From: CAZIWJ01 sp964542855
GTDB lineage: Bacteria > Bacteroidota > Bacteroidia > Cytophagales > Cyclobacteriaceae
Reading direction: 5' to 3'
NCBI GenBank assembly: GCA_964542855.1
Contig: CAZIWJ010000065.1
Location: forward strand, 1-15,150
Length of the DNA stretch: 15,150 nucleotides
A model generated the notes under the pieces. It did no database searches. It was not told the DNA's origin and saw only the letters and a program-made list of their open reading frames with translations. Numbering within the stretch: the first letter of the stretch is position 1; every line of letters begins with the position of its first letter. This document shows, one piece after another, positions 1-6,931 of the stretch. Both the position numbers and the translations under genes were made by a program.

Positions 1-856
1 GCTTAAACCGGTCTTTCCAGTCGAGCGCTCCCCGCTGGGCAGTGGTGGAGCAGTTAGCATACATCCAGTCCATCCCGTTTTCACCAACCAGCTTAATTAA
101 GCTTTCGGTAAGTTCTTCTACAGTTTCGTTAAAAGCTTCGCTCGGGGTATGGCCTTTGCCGCGTAACAACTCGTACTGGGCTTCCATCATACCGGCCAAA
201 GCACCCATCAGAACCCCCCGTTCACCGGTCAGGTCGCTGTATACTTCCTTTTGAAAGGTAGTTTCGAACAGGTAGCCCGATCCTACCCCGATACCCAGGG
301 CCAGAACCCGCTGCCGGGCATTCCCGGTAGCATCCTGATGAATGGCGAAACTGGAATTTATTCCCTTTCCCTGAACAAATAATCTTCTTACGCTAGTACC
401 CGAGCCTTTGGGAGCAACCAGAATTACATCTACTTCACTGCCCGGATCAATACCGGTCTGTTCGGAGTAGGTGATGCCAAACCCGTGAGAAAAAACCAGT
501 GCGTCGCCGGGCTTCAAACGCTCCTTGATGGACGGCCAGGTAGCAATTTGCCCGGCATCCGACAACAGGTTAACAATCACGGTGCCTTTTTCGGTGGCCT
601 CTTCCACGTTGAACAGGTTTTCTCCTTCTTTCCATCCGTCTTTAAGGGCCTGCTCGTATGATGAAGACCCTTTGCGCTGGCCAACAATAACATTGAAGCC
701 GTTATCGCGCAGGTTTAAACTCTGGGCCGGGCCCTGAACCCCATAGCCTAACACGGCGATGGTTTCATTCTTTAACTCTTCCTTCGCCTGTGCCAGCGTA
801 AATTCCTGGCGGGTGACGACAAATTCTTCAACGCCACCAAAATTTAATTTAGCCAT
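1..856 (-). CDS. ilvC: Ketol-acid reductoisomerase (partial, 3' end outside window)
   Basis: IlvC isomerises and reduces acetolactate (or acetohydroxybutyrate) with NADPH to the dihydroxy acid, the second common step of valine, isoleucine and leucine synthesis in the cytoplasm. The frame opens with ATG at 856 and stays open for 285 codons to the window edge. Visible family marks are the Rossmann dinucleotide loop GYGVQGPAQSLNLRD (residues 38-52), the FSHGFGI segment with the expected catalytic His124, the DLTGERGVL motif whose Asp208 and Glu212 would bind magnesium, and the C-terminal-domain segment ANCSTTAQRGALDW near residues 267-280. The spacing fits the short Bacteroidota form (about 350 residues, from family knowledge), so roughly 60 residues are missing to the left. 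It is the last visible gene of the ilvD-ilvB-ilvN-ilvC run, 64 nt after the ilvN stop, and is presumably cotranscribed with it. No separate promoter was recognised. Confidence 0.96.
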   Translation of the reverse strand, partial: MAKLNFGGVEEFVVTRQEFTLAQAKEELKNETIAVLGYGVQGPAQSLNLRDNGFNVIVGQRKGSSSYEQALKDGWKEGENLFNVEEATEKGTVIVNLLSDAGQIATWPSIKERLKPGDALVFSHGFGITYSEQTGIDPGSEVDVILVAPKGSGTSVRRLFVQGKGINSSFAIHQDATGNARQRVLALGIGVGSGYLFETTFQKEVYSDLTGERGVLMGALAGMMEAQYELLRGKGHTPSEAFNETVEELTESLIKLVGENGMDWMYANCSTTAQRGALDWKDRFK

Positions 857-920
857 AATTTTTTTCGTTTAGGGTAGGTAATTAGCTTAACATCACAAAA
901 AGTTAAAAGTGGTGCTACAT

Positions 921-1514
921 TTAGTATGAACTATAGTTTTTGGTATGATTATTTTCGTGAAACTCATCGAGTGAATACCAACCTTCTGGTTCCAGATTTT
1001 TAGCGTACTGCTCCAGTCGTTGCTGATTACGAACCACCGCTACCCGTCCCGATTTTACAAACTCCTGCACGTTGTGCGGTTCGAAAAGATGTAGCATTGT
1101 TAGTAATTCGTCCTCGTTCCCGGTTTTTTCCACTACAAGGTAATGATCGTTGCTGAATGTAATCCGGCAATGGTGGCGAAGGGCAATATCCATCACTTTT
1201 TCCCGTTCTCCCGGATTTTTGGTTGCAATTTTGTAAAAGGCGATCTGACTGGTAATGACCTGGTCTTCCTCGTTCTGGAATACCGATAGCACTCCTATAA
1301 TTTTCCTGATCTGCTTAATCAGGGGTTTAATGAGGTTATTATCGAGTACAATTACGATAGTGAAGCGGGAAATACCCTTGCGCTCGGTTTCCGAAACCGT
1401 CATACTTTCAATATTAATTCGCCGCCTTGAGAAAATAATGGTTATCCGGTTCAGTAAACCAAAATTATTTTCGGTGAACACTACAATCGTGTAGCGTTTT
1501 TCCCTGGTTTCCAT
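921..1514 (-). CDS. ilvN: Acetolactate synthase small (regulatory) subunit
   Basis: This is the regulatory partner of acetolactate synthase. In this family the subunit raises catalytic activity of the large subunit and confers feedback inhibition, usually by valine. The 197-residue product starts with ATG at 1514 and has an N-terminal ACT domain (about residues 8-80). The domain contains the typical stretch GLLNRITIIFSRRRINIESM (residues 19-38), equivalent to the effector-binding loop of IlvH/IlvN proteins. A second domain follows (about 85-170), as in the long form of the small subunit. The C-terminal tail after about residue 175 is Asn/His/Tyr-rich and not recognised. The gene starts 56 nt after the ilvB stop and precedes ilvC, so it sits beside its partner subunit. 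The name ilvH would be equally acceptable, since the two symbols denote small subunits of different isozymes. Confidence 0.95.
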   Translation of the reverse strand: METREKRYTIVVFTENNFGLLNRITIIFSRRRINIESMTVSETERKGISRFTIVIVLDNNLIKPLIKQIRKIIGVLSVFQNEEDQVITSQIAFYKIATKNPGEREKVMDIALRHHCRITFSNDHYLVVEKTGNEDELLTMLHLFEPHNVQEFVKSGRVAVVRNQQRLEQYAKNLEPEGWYSLDEFHENNHTKNYSSY

Positions 1515-1570
1515 GCTTAACTGGTTTTTGTATGGATTGAATTGGTTAGTTTAATGTGGTTTTAATCGGA

Positions 1571-3316
1571 TCACTCCAGCCGGATTTCATCGATCCTGGC
1601 TCCGGAAGGAATCATGGGAAATACGTTCCCTTCTTTTTCAACGCAAACTTCCAGCAGGAAGGGACCATCGTGCTGCAACAGGGTATCTACGCTTTCTTCC
1701 AGCTTATCGTGGGCTTCTACCCGTAGTCCGGGTATTCCGAATCCTTTGGCAATGGTAATGAAATCAGGGTTTTGTAATTCTACCGAAGAATAACGGGTAT
1801 CGAAAAATAATTCCTGCCACTGGCGCACCATGCCCAGGAAATTATTATTCAGAATTACAATCTTTACGTTTGCTTTATTCTGAGCTATGGTACCTAATTC
1901 CTGCAGAGTCATCTGGAAAGCCCCGTCACCGATAAAGGCAACTACTTCGCGGTCGGGAGCTGCGGTTTTTGCTCCAAAAGAGGCGGGCAGGGCGTAACCC
2001 ATGGTTCCCAGTCCGCCGGAACTAATCCAGCTATCGGTACGAAGGAAATCGGAATAGCGGGCAGCCGACATTTGGTGCTGCCCCACGTCGGCAACCACTA
2101 CGGCTTCACCGTTGGTTTTTTCGCTGATCATTTTCACTACCTGTCCCATTTTAATCAGGTTGTCTTCCGAATAAAAGTCTTTGTCAATAACTTTCTCCTG
2201 TTCAACTGCATTAAAATCTTTAATCCGGTTTACCCATTCGGTATGCTTACGGGTATTAACTGCGGGGATCAGGGCCTGCAGGGCAGCTTTGGCATCGGCC
2301 AACATGCCTACCGTGTAAGGCACAACTTTACCCAACTCTGCCTGGTCTATCTCAATGTGGATAATCTGGGCATTTTCCAGGTAACCGCTTAAATTACCGG
2401 TAACCCGGTCGTCAAATCGCATTCCTATGGCAATAACCACATCGCACTGGTTGCTTAACTTGTTAGGGCCATAATTACCGTGCATGCCAAGCATACCCAC
2501 GTATTCGGGGTGGTTGGTAGGAAAAGATGACAACCCAAGCAGGGTAGAAGCCACGGGAATTCCGGATTTGTTTACAAACTCCACTAATTCCTCTTCAGCC
2601 TTGGAAATCATCACACCATGACCGGTATAGATGATTGGTCGCTCGGCATTATTAATAATTTCAGCTGCCCGCTCAACGTCGGTTTTCCTTGGAGTATTGG
2701 CTGGCTTGTAGCCCTTGATTTGGGTACGGTACTTGTACTCGAAGGGATGCGTGGTTTTGGCAAACTGGGCACACTTGGTAATATCTATTAGCACCGGCCC
2801 CGGACGACCAGAGCGGGCAATATAAAAGGCTTTCGCGATAATAGAAGGAATTTCATCTACGTCAGCAATCTGGTAACACCATTTGGTTATTGGCATAGCC
2901 AGGCTCATAACATCGGTTTCCTGGAAGGCATCCGTTCCGAGGAACCTCTTTGGAACCTGGCCGGTAATGCAAACAATAGGCACTGAGTCCAGCATGGCGT
3001 CGGCCATTCCGGTAACCAGGTTGGTAGCTCCCGGACCAGAGGTGGCAAAACAAACGCCGGGTTTTCCTGCCAACTGGGCGTAGCCATCGGCAGCATGGGT
3101 AGCTCCCTGCTCGTGGCGAACCAGGATGTGTTTAATGTAGTCCTGATAGTTTAGCATGGCATCGTAGATAGGCATAATGGCACCCCCGGGGTAGCCAAAT
3201 ATCGTATCTACTCCTTCCCGGATTAGGGAAAGAATTACGGCCTCTGCTCCACTTACCGGTTTATTGGGTATGGCTGGTAACGTAACAGCCTCCGTGGCTG
3301 ATCGAACTGGGTTCAT
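1571..3316 (-). CDS. ilvB: Acetolactate synthase large (catalytic) subunit
   Basis: This is the thiamine-diphosphate enzyme that condenses two pyruvates to acetolactate, or pyruvate with 2-oxobutyrate to acetohydroxybutyrate. It is the first common step of the pathway. The 581-residue length is normal for a biosynthetic AHAS large subunit. Three domains are visible in order: an N-terminal ThDP pyrimidine-binding domain with the catalytic glutamate Glu69 in RHEQGATHAADGYA; a central domain (about 215-350) including IGMRFDDRVTG (297-307); and a C-terminal ThDP pyrophosphate domain with GGLGTMGYALPA (434-445), the GDGAFQMT metal motif (463-470) and NNFLGMVRQWQ (491-501). The RFDDRVTG and GMVRQWQ signatures mark a true AHAS rather than pyruvate oxidase or a catabolic ALS. 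The first 18 or so residues are variable and could include a few extra codons. The gene starts 19 nt after the ilvD stop. Confidence 0.97.
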   Translation of the reverse strand: MNPVRSATEAVTLPAIPNKPVSGAEAVILSLIREGVDTIFGYPGGAIMPIYDAMLNYQDYIKHILVRHEQGATHAADGYAQLAGKPGVCFATSGPGATNLVTGMADAMLDSVPIVCITGQVPKRFLGTDAFQETDVMSLAMPITKWCYQIADVDEIPSIIAKAFYIARSGRPGPVLIDITKCAQFAKTTHPFEYKYRTQIKGYKPANTPRKTDVERAAEIINNAERPIIYTGHGVMISKAEEELVEFVNKSGIPVASTLLGLSSFPTNHPEYVGMLGMHGNYGPNKLSNQCDVVIAIGMRFDDRVTGNLSGYLENAQIIHIEIDQAELGKVVPYTVGMLADAKAALQALIPAVNTRKHTEWVNRIKDFNAVEQEKVIDKDFYSEDNLIKMGQVVKMISEKTNGEAVVVADVGQHQMSAARYSDFLRTDSWISSGGLGTMGYALPASFGAKTAAPDREVVAFIGDGAFQMTLQELGTIAQNKANVKIVILNNNFLGMVRQWQELFFDTRYSSVELQNPDFITIAKGFGIPGLRVEAHDKLEESVDTLLQHDGPFLLEVCVEKEGNVFPMIPSGARIDEIRLE

Positions 3317-3335
3317 AACATTGGTTGGTTATAAA

Positions 3336-5009
3336 TTATACATCGGTTACGCATCCTTCCGATGCTGATGAAACGGTTTTCATGTATTTATAAAGGACCC
3401 CGCGCTTTACCCGGGGGGCAGGTGCCTGCCAGTTTTTTCTTCTGCGATAGAGCTCTTCGTCATTAACGTTTACTTCTATCAGGTTTGTGGTAGCATCAAT
3501 GTGAATGGTATCACCGTCTTCTACCAGGGCCAGGTTTCCGCCCGTGTAGGCTTCCGGTGTAATATGGCCCACCACGAATCCGTGAGTGCCTCCTGAAAAA
3601 CGGCCGTCGGTAATTAATGCCACCTTATCGCCCAGTTTGGCTCCCATAATTGCCGAAGTAGGTTTTAACATTTCACGCATGCCGGGACCTCCTTTCGGGC
3701 CTTCATAGCGGATAACAATCACGTTTCCGGCTTCTATTTCGTTGTTGAGTATGGCTTTATTAGCTTCCTGCTCGCTATTAAACACCCGGGCGCTTCCGGT
3801 GAAAGTTTCTCCCTCCTTACCGGTAATCTTGGCTACGGCACCTTCCTGTGCCAGATTGCCCCGCAAAATTTGCAGATGACCGCTAGGTTTCAGTGGATCG
3901 GCCGGAGTGCGGATAATCTGCTGCCCGGGTTCAAGGGGCTTTACCTCCGATAAGTTTTCAGCAACAGTCTTCCCGGTTACGGTCATACAACTGCCTTCAA
4001 GGTATCCTTCCTCTAATAGCAATTTCATTACGGCAGGAGTTCCGCCTACCCGGTGTAAATCTTCCATCAGGTATTTACCACTCGGCTTCAGGTTGGCCAG
4101 GTAAGGGGTTTTGTTGCTGATACGCTGAAAGTCATCAATGGTAATTTCCACCTCAACGCAGCGGGCCATGGCAATTAAGTGCAGAACCGCATTGGTTGAA
4201 CCGCCCAGAGCCATAATAAGGGTGATAGCATTTTCGAAAGCTTCGCGCGTCATAATATCTCGTGGCTTCAGGTCAGCTTCCAGCAATGACTTCGAAGCCA
4301 GCCCGGCTGCAAAGCATTCCTTCATTTTATCCTCGCTATTAGCCGGGTTGGAAGAGCTGTAAGGCAGGCTCATGCCCATAGCCTCTATGGCCGAAGCCAT
4401 CGTATTAGCGGTATACATTCCCCCACAGGCACCGGCTCCCGGACAAGCATTTTTTACCACTCCTTTAAAATCTTCCAGGCTCATGTTCCCGGCCAGGCGG
4501 TTTCCCAGCGCCTCGAAAGCCGAAACGATGTTTAAATCTTCTCCCTTGTAATGACCGGGACTGATGGTTCCGCCATAAACCATTAGGGCGGGGCGGTTTA
4601 ACCGACCCAGGGCCATCATGGCTCCAGGCATATTTTTATCGCAACCGGCTACGGCAACCAGGCCGTCGTACCACTGCGCACTGGCAATTGTTTCTATGGA
4701 ATCGGCAATTACATCGCGGGAAGGGAGCGAATACGACATGCCGGCGGTACCCATCGACATTCCATCACTAACCCCGATGGTATTAAAAACGAACCCGATC
4801 AGGTCCTGGCCCAGCACCCCTTTTTTTATTTCGGCTGCCAGTTTGTTCAGGTGCATGTTGCAGGTGTTGCCATCGTAACCCATGCTGGCAATACCCACCT
4901 GGGCTTTTTTCATGTCTTCTTCAGAAAGCCCTACCCCGTAAAGCATGGCCTGCGCTGCGGGTAAAGAATCATCCTGTGTAATGGTAGAACTATACTTGTT
5001 GGTTTTCAT
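3336..5009 (-). CDS. ilvD: Dihydroxy-acid dehydratase
   Basis: IlvD dehydrates the 2,3-dihydroxy acids to 2-oxoisovalerate and 2-oxo-3-methylvalerate, the third common step of the pathway, using an iron-sulfur cluster. The 557-residue protein belongs to the IlvD/Edd family. Three conserved cysteines expected to ligate the cluster are at Cys50 (GNTCNMHLN), Cys123 (AGCDKNMPGAMMALGR) and Cys195 (PGAGACGGMYTANTM). Lys125 in the CDKNMPG motif matches the conserved active-site lysine region. The length is nearer the short plant/mycobacterial-type enzymes with a [2Fe-2S] cluster than the 616-residue E. coli protein; that cluster assignment is inference. ATG at 5009 is chosen because it directly follows the attenuator U-tract by 15 nt. 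IlvD is the first structural gene behind the leader peptide and intrinsic terminator, so its expression should depend on readthrough of that attenuator. Confidence 0.97.
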   Translation of the reverse strand: MKTNKYSSTITQDDSLPAAQAMLYGVGLSEEDMKKAQVGIASMGYDGNTCNMHLNKLAAEIKKGVLGQDLIGFVFNTIGVSDGMSMGTAGMSYSLPSRDVIADSIETIASAQWYDGLVAVAGCDKNMPGAMMALGRLNRPALMVYGGTISPGHYKGEDLNIVSAFEALGNRLAGNMSLEDFKGVVKNACPGAGACGGMYTANTMASAIEAMGMSLPYSSSNPANSEDKMKECFAAGLASKSLLEADLKPRDIMTREAFENAITLIMALGGSTNAVLHLIAMARCVEVEITIDDFQRISNKTPYLANLKPSGKYLMEDLHRVGGTPAVMKLLLEEGYLEGSCMTVTGKTVAENLSEVKPLEPGQQIIRTPADPLKPSGHLQILRGNLAQEGAVAKITGKEGETFTGSARVFNSEQEANKAILNNEIEAGNVIVIRYEGPKGGPGMREMLKPTSAIMGAKLGDKVALITDGRFSGGTHGFVVGHITPEAYTGGNLALVEDGDTIHIDATTNLIEVNVNDEELYRRRKNWQAPAPRVKRGVLYKYMKTVSSASEGCVTDV

Positions 5010-5024
5010 TGAAAATTAGCTTAC

Positions 5025-5056
5025 AAAAAAAGCCCTTCTCGGAGTGAGAAGAGCTT
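5025..5056 (-). terminator. Intrinsic terminator (3:4 hairpin) of the ilv attenuator
   Basis: On the minus strand, AAGCTCTTCTC (5056-5046) pairs with GAGAAGGGCTT (5040-5030) over 11 consecutive base pairs, including one G-U. The loop is ACTCC, and a run of seven T follows (two of them in the stem end), ending at 5025. The element lies between the leader peptide stop and ilvD, which starts at 5009. The 5' arm also pairs with an upstream segment, so it behaves as the terminator of an attenuation switch rather than as an operon end. Confidence 0.92.
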
Positions 5057-5081
5057 CATTAATGAAATAAGAATGCTGTTC

Positions 5082-5135
5082 TCACCCCGATGGTGCGGAA
5101 ATAATAATCAGGACGGTAATAAACAGGTCATTCAT
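5082..5135 (-). CDS. ilv operon leader peptide (17 aa)
   Basis: This short ORF starts with ATG at 5135 and ends with TGA at 5084-5082. It encodes MNDLFITVLIIISAPSG. Seven of 17 residues are branched-chain amino acids (Leu4, Ile6, Val8, Leu9, Ile10, Ile11, Ile12), with Thr7 among them, which suits an ilv operon where Ile, Val and Leu are the end products. The stop codon lies inside antiterminator strand 2, and the codons TTT and CTG lie inside strand 1, which is the geometry of attenuator leader peptides such as IlvL of enterobacteria. The peptide itself probably has no function beyond positioning the ribosome. It is too short for ordinary gene callers. No Shine-Dalgarno sequence is visible, as expected for Bacteroidota. 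It has no assigned symbol in this lineage that I can support; ilvL would be the functional analogue. Confidence 0.88.
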   Translation of the reverse strand: MNDLFITVLIIISAPSG

Positions 5136-5169
5136 ATATTTATATGTCTTTATTATTTGTAATATTCTT

Positions 5170-5200
5170 TGAACTTAGGAATTATGATTTTCGATAGCAA
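5170..5200 (-). promoter_or_regulatory. Possible promoter of the ilv leader transcript
   Basis: On the minus strand, TTG (5200-5198) is separated by 20 nt from TAAGTTCA (5177-5170). This fits the Bacteroidota sigma-A promoter pattern (TTTG near -33, TAnnTTTG near -7, spacer about 19-21) at TTG and at four of six defined -7 positions. It would start transcription roughly 25-30 nt before the leader ATG. The match is partial and the region is AT-rich, so chance occurrence is likely enough that this is only a candidate. Confidence 0.35.
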
Positions 5201-5252
5201 CAAAAATCAATTAATTTTTTTAAATCCCGGGTGAATAAACTAAAGATACCGG

Positions 5253-6320
5253 TCAGGATGATTTAACGTAGTGGGCAACGCGTTCCCCAACTTCGCTGGT
5301 TGTCCGGGGTTCGTCGCGGTTCAGGTCTTCGGTTACGTACGCTTTTGCCAGTACCTGGTCTACTGCTCGTTCAATGGTATCGCTCTCTTCGTGGGCATCG
5401 AAACTGTAGCGAAGCAGCATGGCCAGCGATAAAATAGCTGCCAACGGGTTAGCTTTGTCTTTTCCGGCTGCCTCCGGGTAGGACCCATGAATGGGTTCAA
5501 ACATTCCCACGGTACTCCCAATTGAAGCCGAAGGCAGCATACCCAGCGACCCGGGTATTACCGAAGCGGCATCGGTAATAATATCACCGAACATATTTCC
5601 GGTTAATACCACATCGAAGTAAGCCGGTTGCTGGATAATTTTCATGGCCGCATTGTCTACAAACATAAAATCCAGTTCCACGTCTGGGTAGTCGCCTTGC
5701 ATACTGCGAAGCGTCTCTCTCCACAAACGGGAGGATGCCAGCACGTTGGCCTTGTCGACCAGGGTCAGTTTTTTACGCCGGCTTTGAGCTGTTTCGAAAG
5801 CCATTTTAGCCACCCGGGTAATTTCATCCCGCGTATATAGCATGGTATCAAAAGCCTTATTACCATCTTCGCTGCGTCCGCGAGGCTCACCAAAATAAAT
5901 TCCTGAAGTAAGTTCACGAAAAACCACGAAATCAACACCCTCAATAATATGGTTCTTCAGGGGGGAAATTGCGTGCAACAACGGGTAACTCTTTACCGGA
6001 CGTACATTGGCATATAGCCCCAGCGTTTTGCGCATTTGTAGCAGCCCCTGTTCCGGACGTACTTTCGCGTTGGGGTCATTGTCGTACCTGGGGTCGCCAA
6101 TAGCACCGAAAAGAATAGCCTCGGCATTGCGGCACAAGCGCTCGGTTTCTGGTGGAAAGGGATGACCGGTGGCGTCGATGGCGGCTGCACCTACCAGCCC
6201 CTCCTTACGAGTAAACTGATGACCAAATTTTTCTTCAATAGCATCCAGCACCCGTAAAGCTTCTGCTGTTACTTCCGGGCCGATGCCATCACCGGCTAAA
6301 ATAGCCAGGTTCTTCTCCAT
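5253..6320 (-). CDS. leuB: 3-isopropylmalate dehydrogenase
   Basis: LeuB oxidises and decarboxylates (2R,3S)-3-isopropylmalate to 4-methyl-2-oxopentanoate with NAD, the last dedicated step before transamination to leucine. The 355-residue length is normal. Visible motifs are GDGIGPEV (residues 10-17), the substrate-binding RKTLGLYANVRP region, FRELTSGIYFGEPRG, and the isocitrate/isopropylmalate dehydrogenase signature NMFGDIITDAASVIPGSLGM with its metal-binding aspartates. GMFEPIHGSYPEAAGKDKANP forms the NAD-binding region; the tyrosine-free EPIHGS context and the KDKANP segment are typical of LeuB rather than isocitrate dehydrogenase. The ATG at 6320 lies 11 nt after the leuD stop. It is the last gene of the leu block. 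No convincing terminator was found in the 117 nt between its stop and the ilv leader ATG, so leu transcripts may run into the ilv attenuator. Confidence 0.97.
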   Translation of the reverse strand: MEKNLAILAGDGIGPEVTAEALRVLDAIEEKFGHQFTRKEGLVGAAAIDATGHPFPPETERLCRNAEAILFGAIGDPRYDNDPNAKVRPEQGLLQMRKTLGLYANVRPVKSYPLLHAISPLKNHIIEGVDFVVFRELTSGIYFGEPRGRSEDGNKAFDTMLYTRDEITRVAKMAFETAQSRRKKLTLVDKANVLASSRLWRETLRSMQGDYPDVELDFMFVDNAAMKIIQQPAYFDVVLTGNMFGDIITDAASVIPGSLGMLPSASIGSTVGMFEPIHGSYPEAAGKDKANPLAAILSLAMLLRYSFDAHEESDTIERAVDQVLAKAYVTEDLNRDEPRTTSEVGERVAHYVKSS

Positions 6321-6331
6321 GGTTTAACTTG

Positions 6332-6931
6332 TTATTGGGTTGACTTGGCAAAGCGGCTGCCTTGCTCGTAATTGGAAATATCGTCACTGATACTCAGCAG
6401 GTAGTCTATATCGTCGTAACCGTTTTGCAGGCAGTATTTTTTGTAGGAATTAATGTCGAAAAACTCCCAAGTGTTGTTAATTGTTATCGTTTGGTCATCC
6501 AGGTTTACCGTTGCTTCTACCGCCGGGTTGGCTTCCCGGGTGCGAAACATTTCCTGCAAAAACTCTTCACTAACCTGTACCGGGAGCAGGCCGTTGTTTA
6601 GTGCGTTATTTTTGAAAATATCGGCAAAGAAACTGGAAACGACTACCTTAAAACCATAATCGTATATCGCCCAGGCAGCGTGTTCCCGGCTGGAGCCACT
6701 GCCAAAGTTTCTGCCAGCAACCAGGATTCTTCCTTTCATGCCGGGCTGGTTCAGTACAAAATCTTCTTTTGGTTTACCATCTTCATTGTACCGCCAATCG
6801 CGAAACAGGTTTTCCCCAAACCCTTCCCGGGTGGTGGCTTTTAAAAAGCGGGCGGGAATAATCTGGTCGGTGTCTATATTCTGACCGGGCATCGGTACCA
6901 GCGTACTGGTTAAGGTACTGAATTTTTCCAT
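6332..6931 (-). CDS. leuD: 3-isopropylmalate dehydratase small subunit
   Basis: LeuD is the small, swivel-domain subunit of isopropylmalate isomerase. With LeuC it converts 2-isopropylmalate to 3-isopropylmalate. The product is 199 residues, the usual size for the bacterial LeuD subfamily that works with a separate LeuC. Family marks are MPGQNIDTDQIIPARFLK near residues 14-31, and GRNFGSGSSREHAAWAIYDY (73-92), the substrate-recognition segment. FADIFKNNALNNGLLPV follows, as in other LeuD proteins. Its ATG shares one base with the leuC stop (TGATG, positions 6933-6929), a 1-nt overlap that points to translational coupling and matched amounts of the two subunits. Confidence 0.97.
   Translation of the reverse strand: MEKFSTLTSTLVPMPGQNIDTDQIIPARFLKATTREGFGENLFRDWRYNEDGKPKEDFVLNQPGMKGRILVAGRNFGSGSSREHAAWAIYDYGFKVVVSSFFADIFKNNALNNGLLPVQVSEEFLQEMFRTREANPAVEATVNLDDQTITINNTWEFFDINSYKKYCLQNGYDDIDYLLSISDDISNYEQGSRFAKSTQ

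Larger units (their letters stand above)
5025..5135 (-). promoter_or_regulatory. Ribosome-mediated transcription attenuator of ilvDBNC
   Basis: Three mutually exclusive RNA pairings can be drawn by eye. In pairing 1:2, AAUGACCUGUUU (5132-5121, inside the leader ORF) pairs with GAACAGCAUU (5081-5072), giving 10 pairs with a 2-nt bulge. In pairing 2:3, UCGGGGUGAGAACAGC (5090-5075, spanning the leader stop codon) pairs with GCUCUUCUCACUCCGA (5054-5039): 15 of 16 positions, with one C-C mismatch and one G-U. In pairing 3:4, the terminator hairpin at 5056-5030 is followed by a U-tract. The expected logic is the classical one. A ribosome stalled on Leu/Ile/Val codons leaves segment 2 free to form the antiterminator. 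A ribosome reaching the UGA masks segment 2 and lets the terminator form. Untranslated RNA folds 1:2 and also terminates. Pairings are seen in the sequence; the mechanism is inferred. Confidence 0.88.

Noticed and set aside
5200..5252. Possible terminator after leuB (ACCGGT with CCCGGG, followed by an A/T-rich stretch)
   Set aside because: Only four consecutive base pairs (CCGG with CCGG) can form, and on the minus strand the hairpin is followed by ATTTAAAAAAATT rather than a clean T-run.
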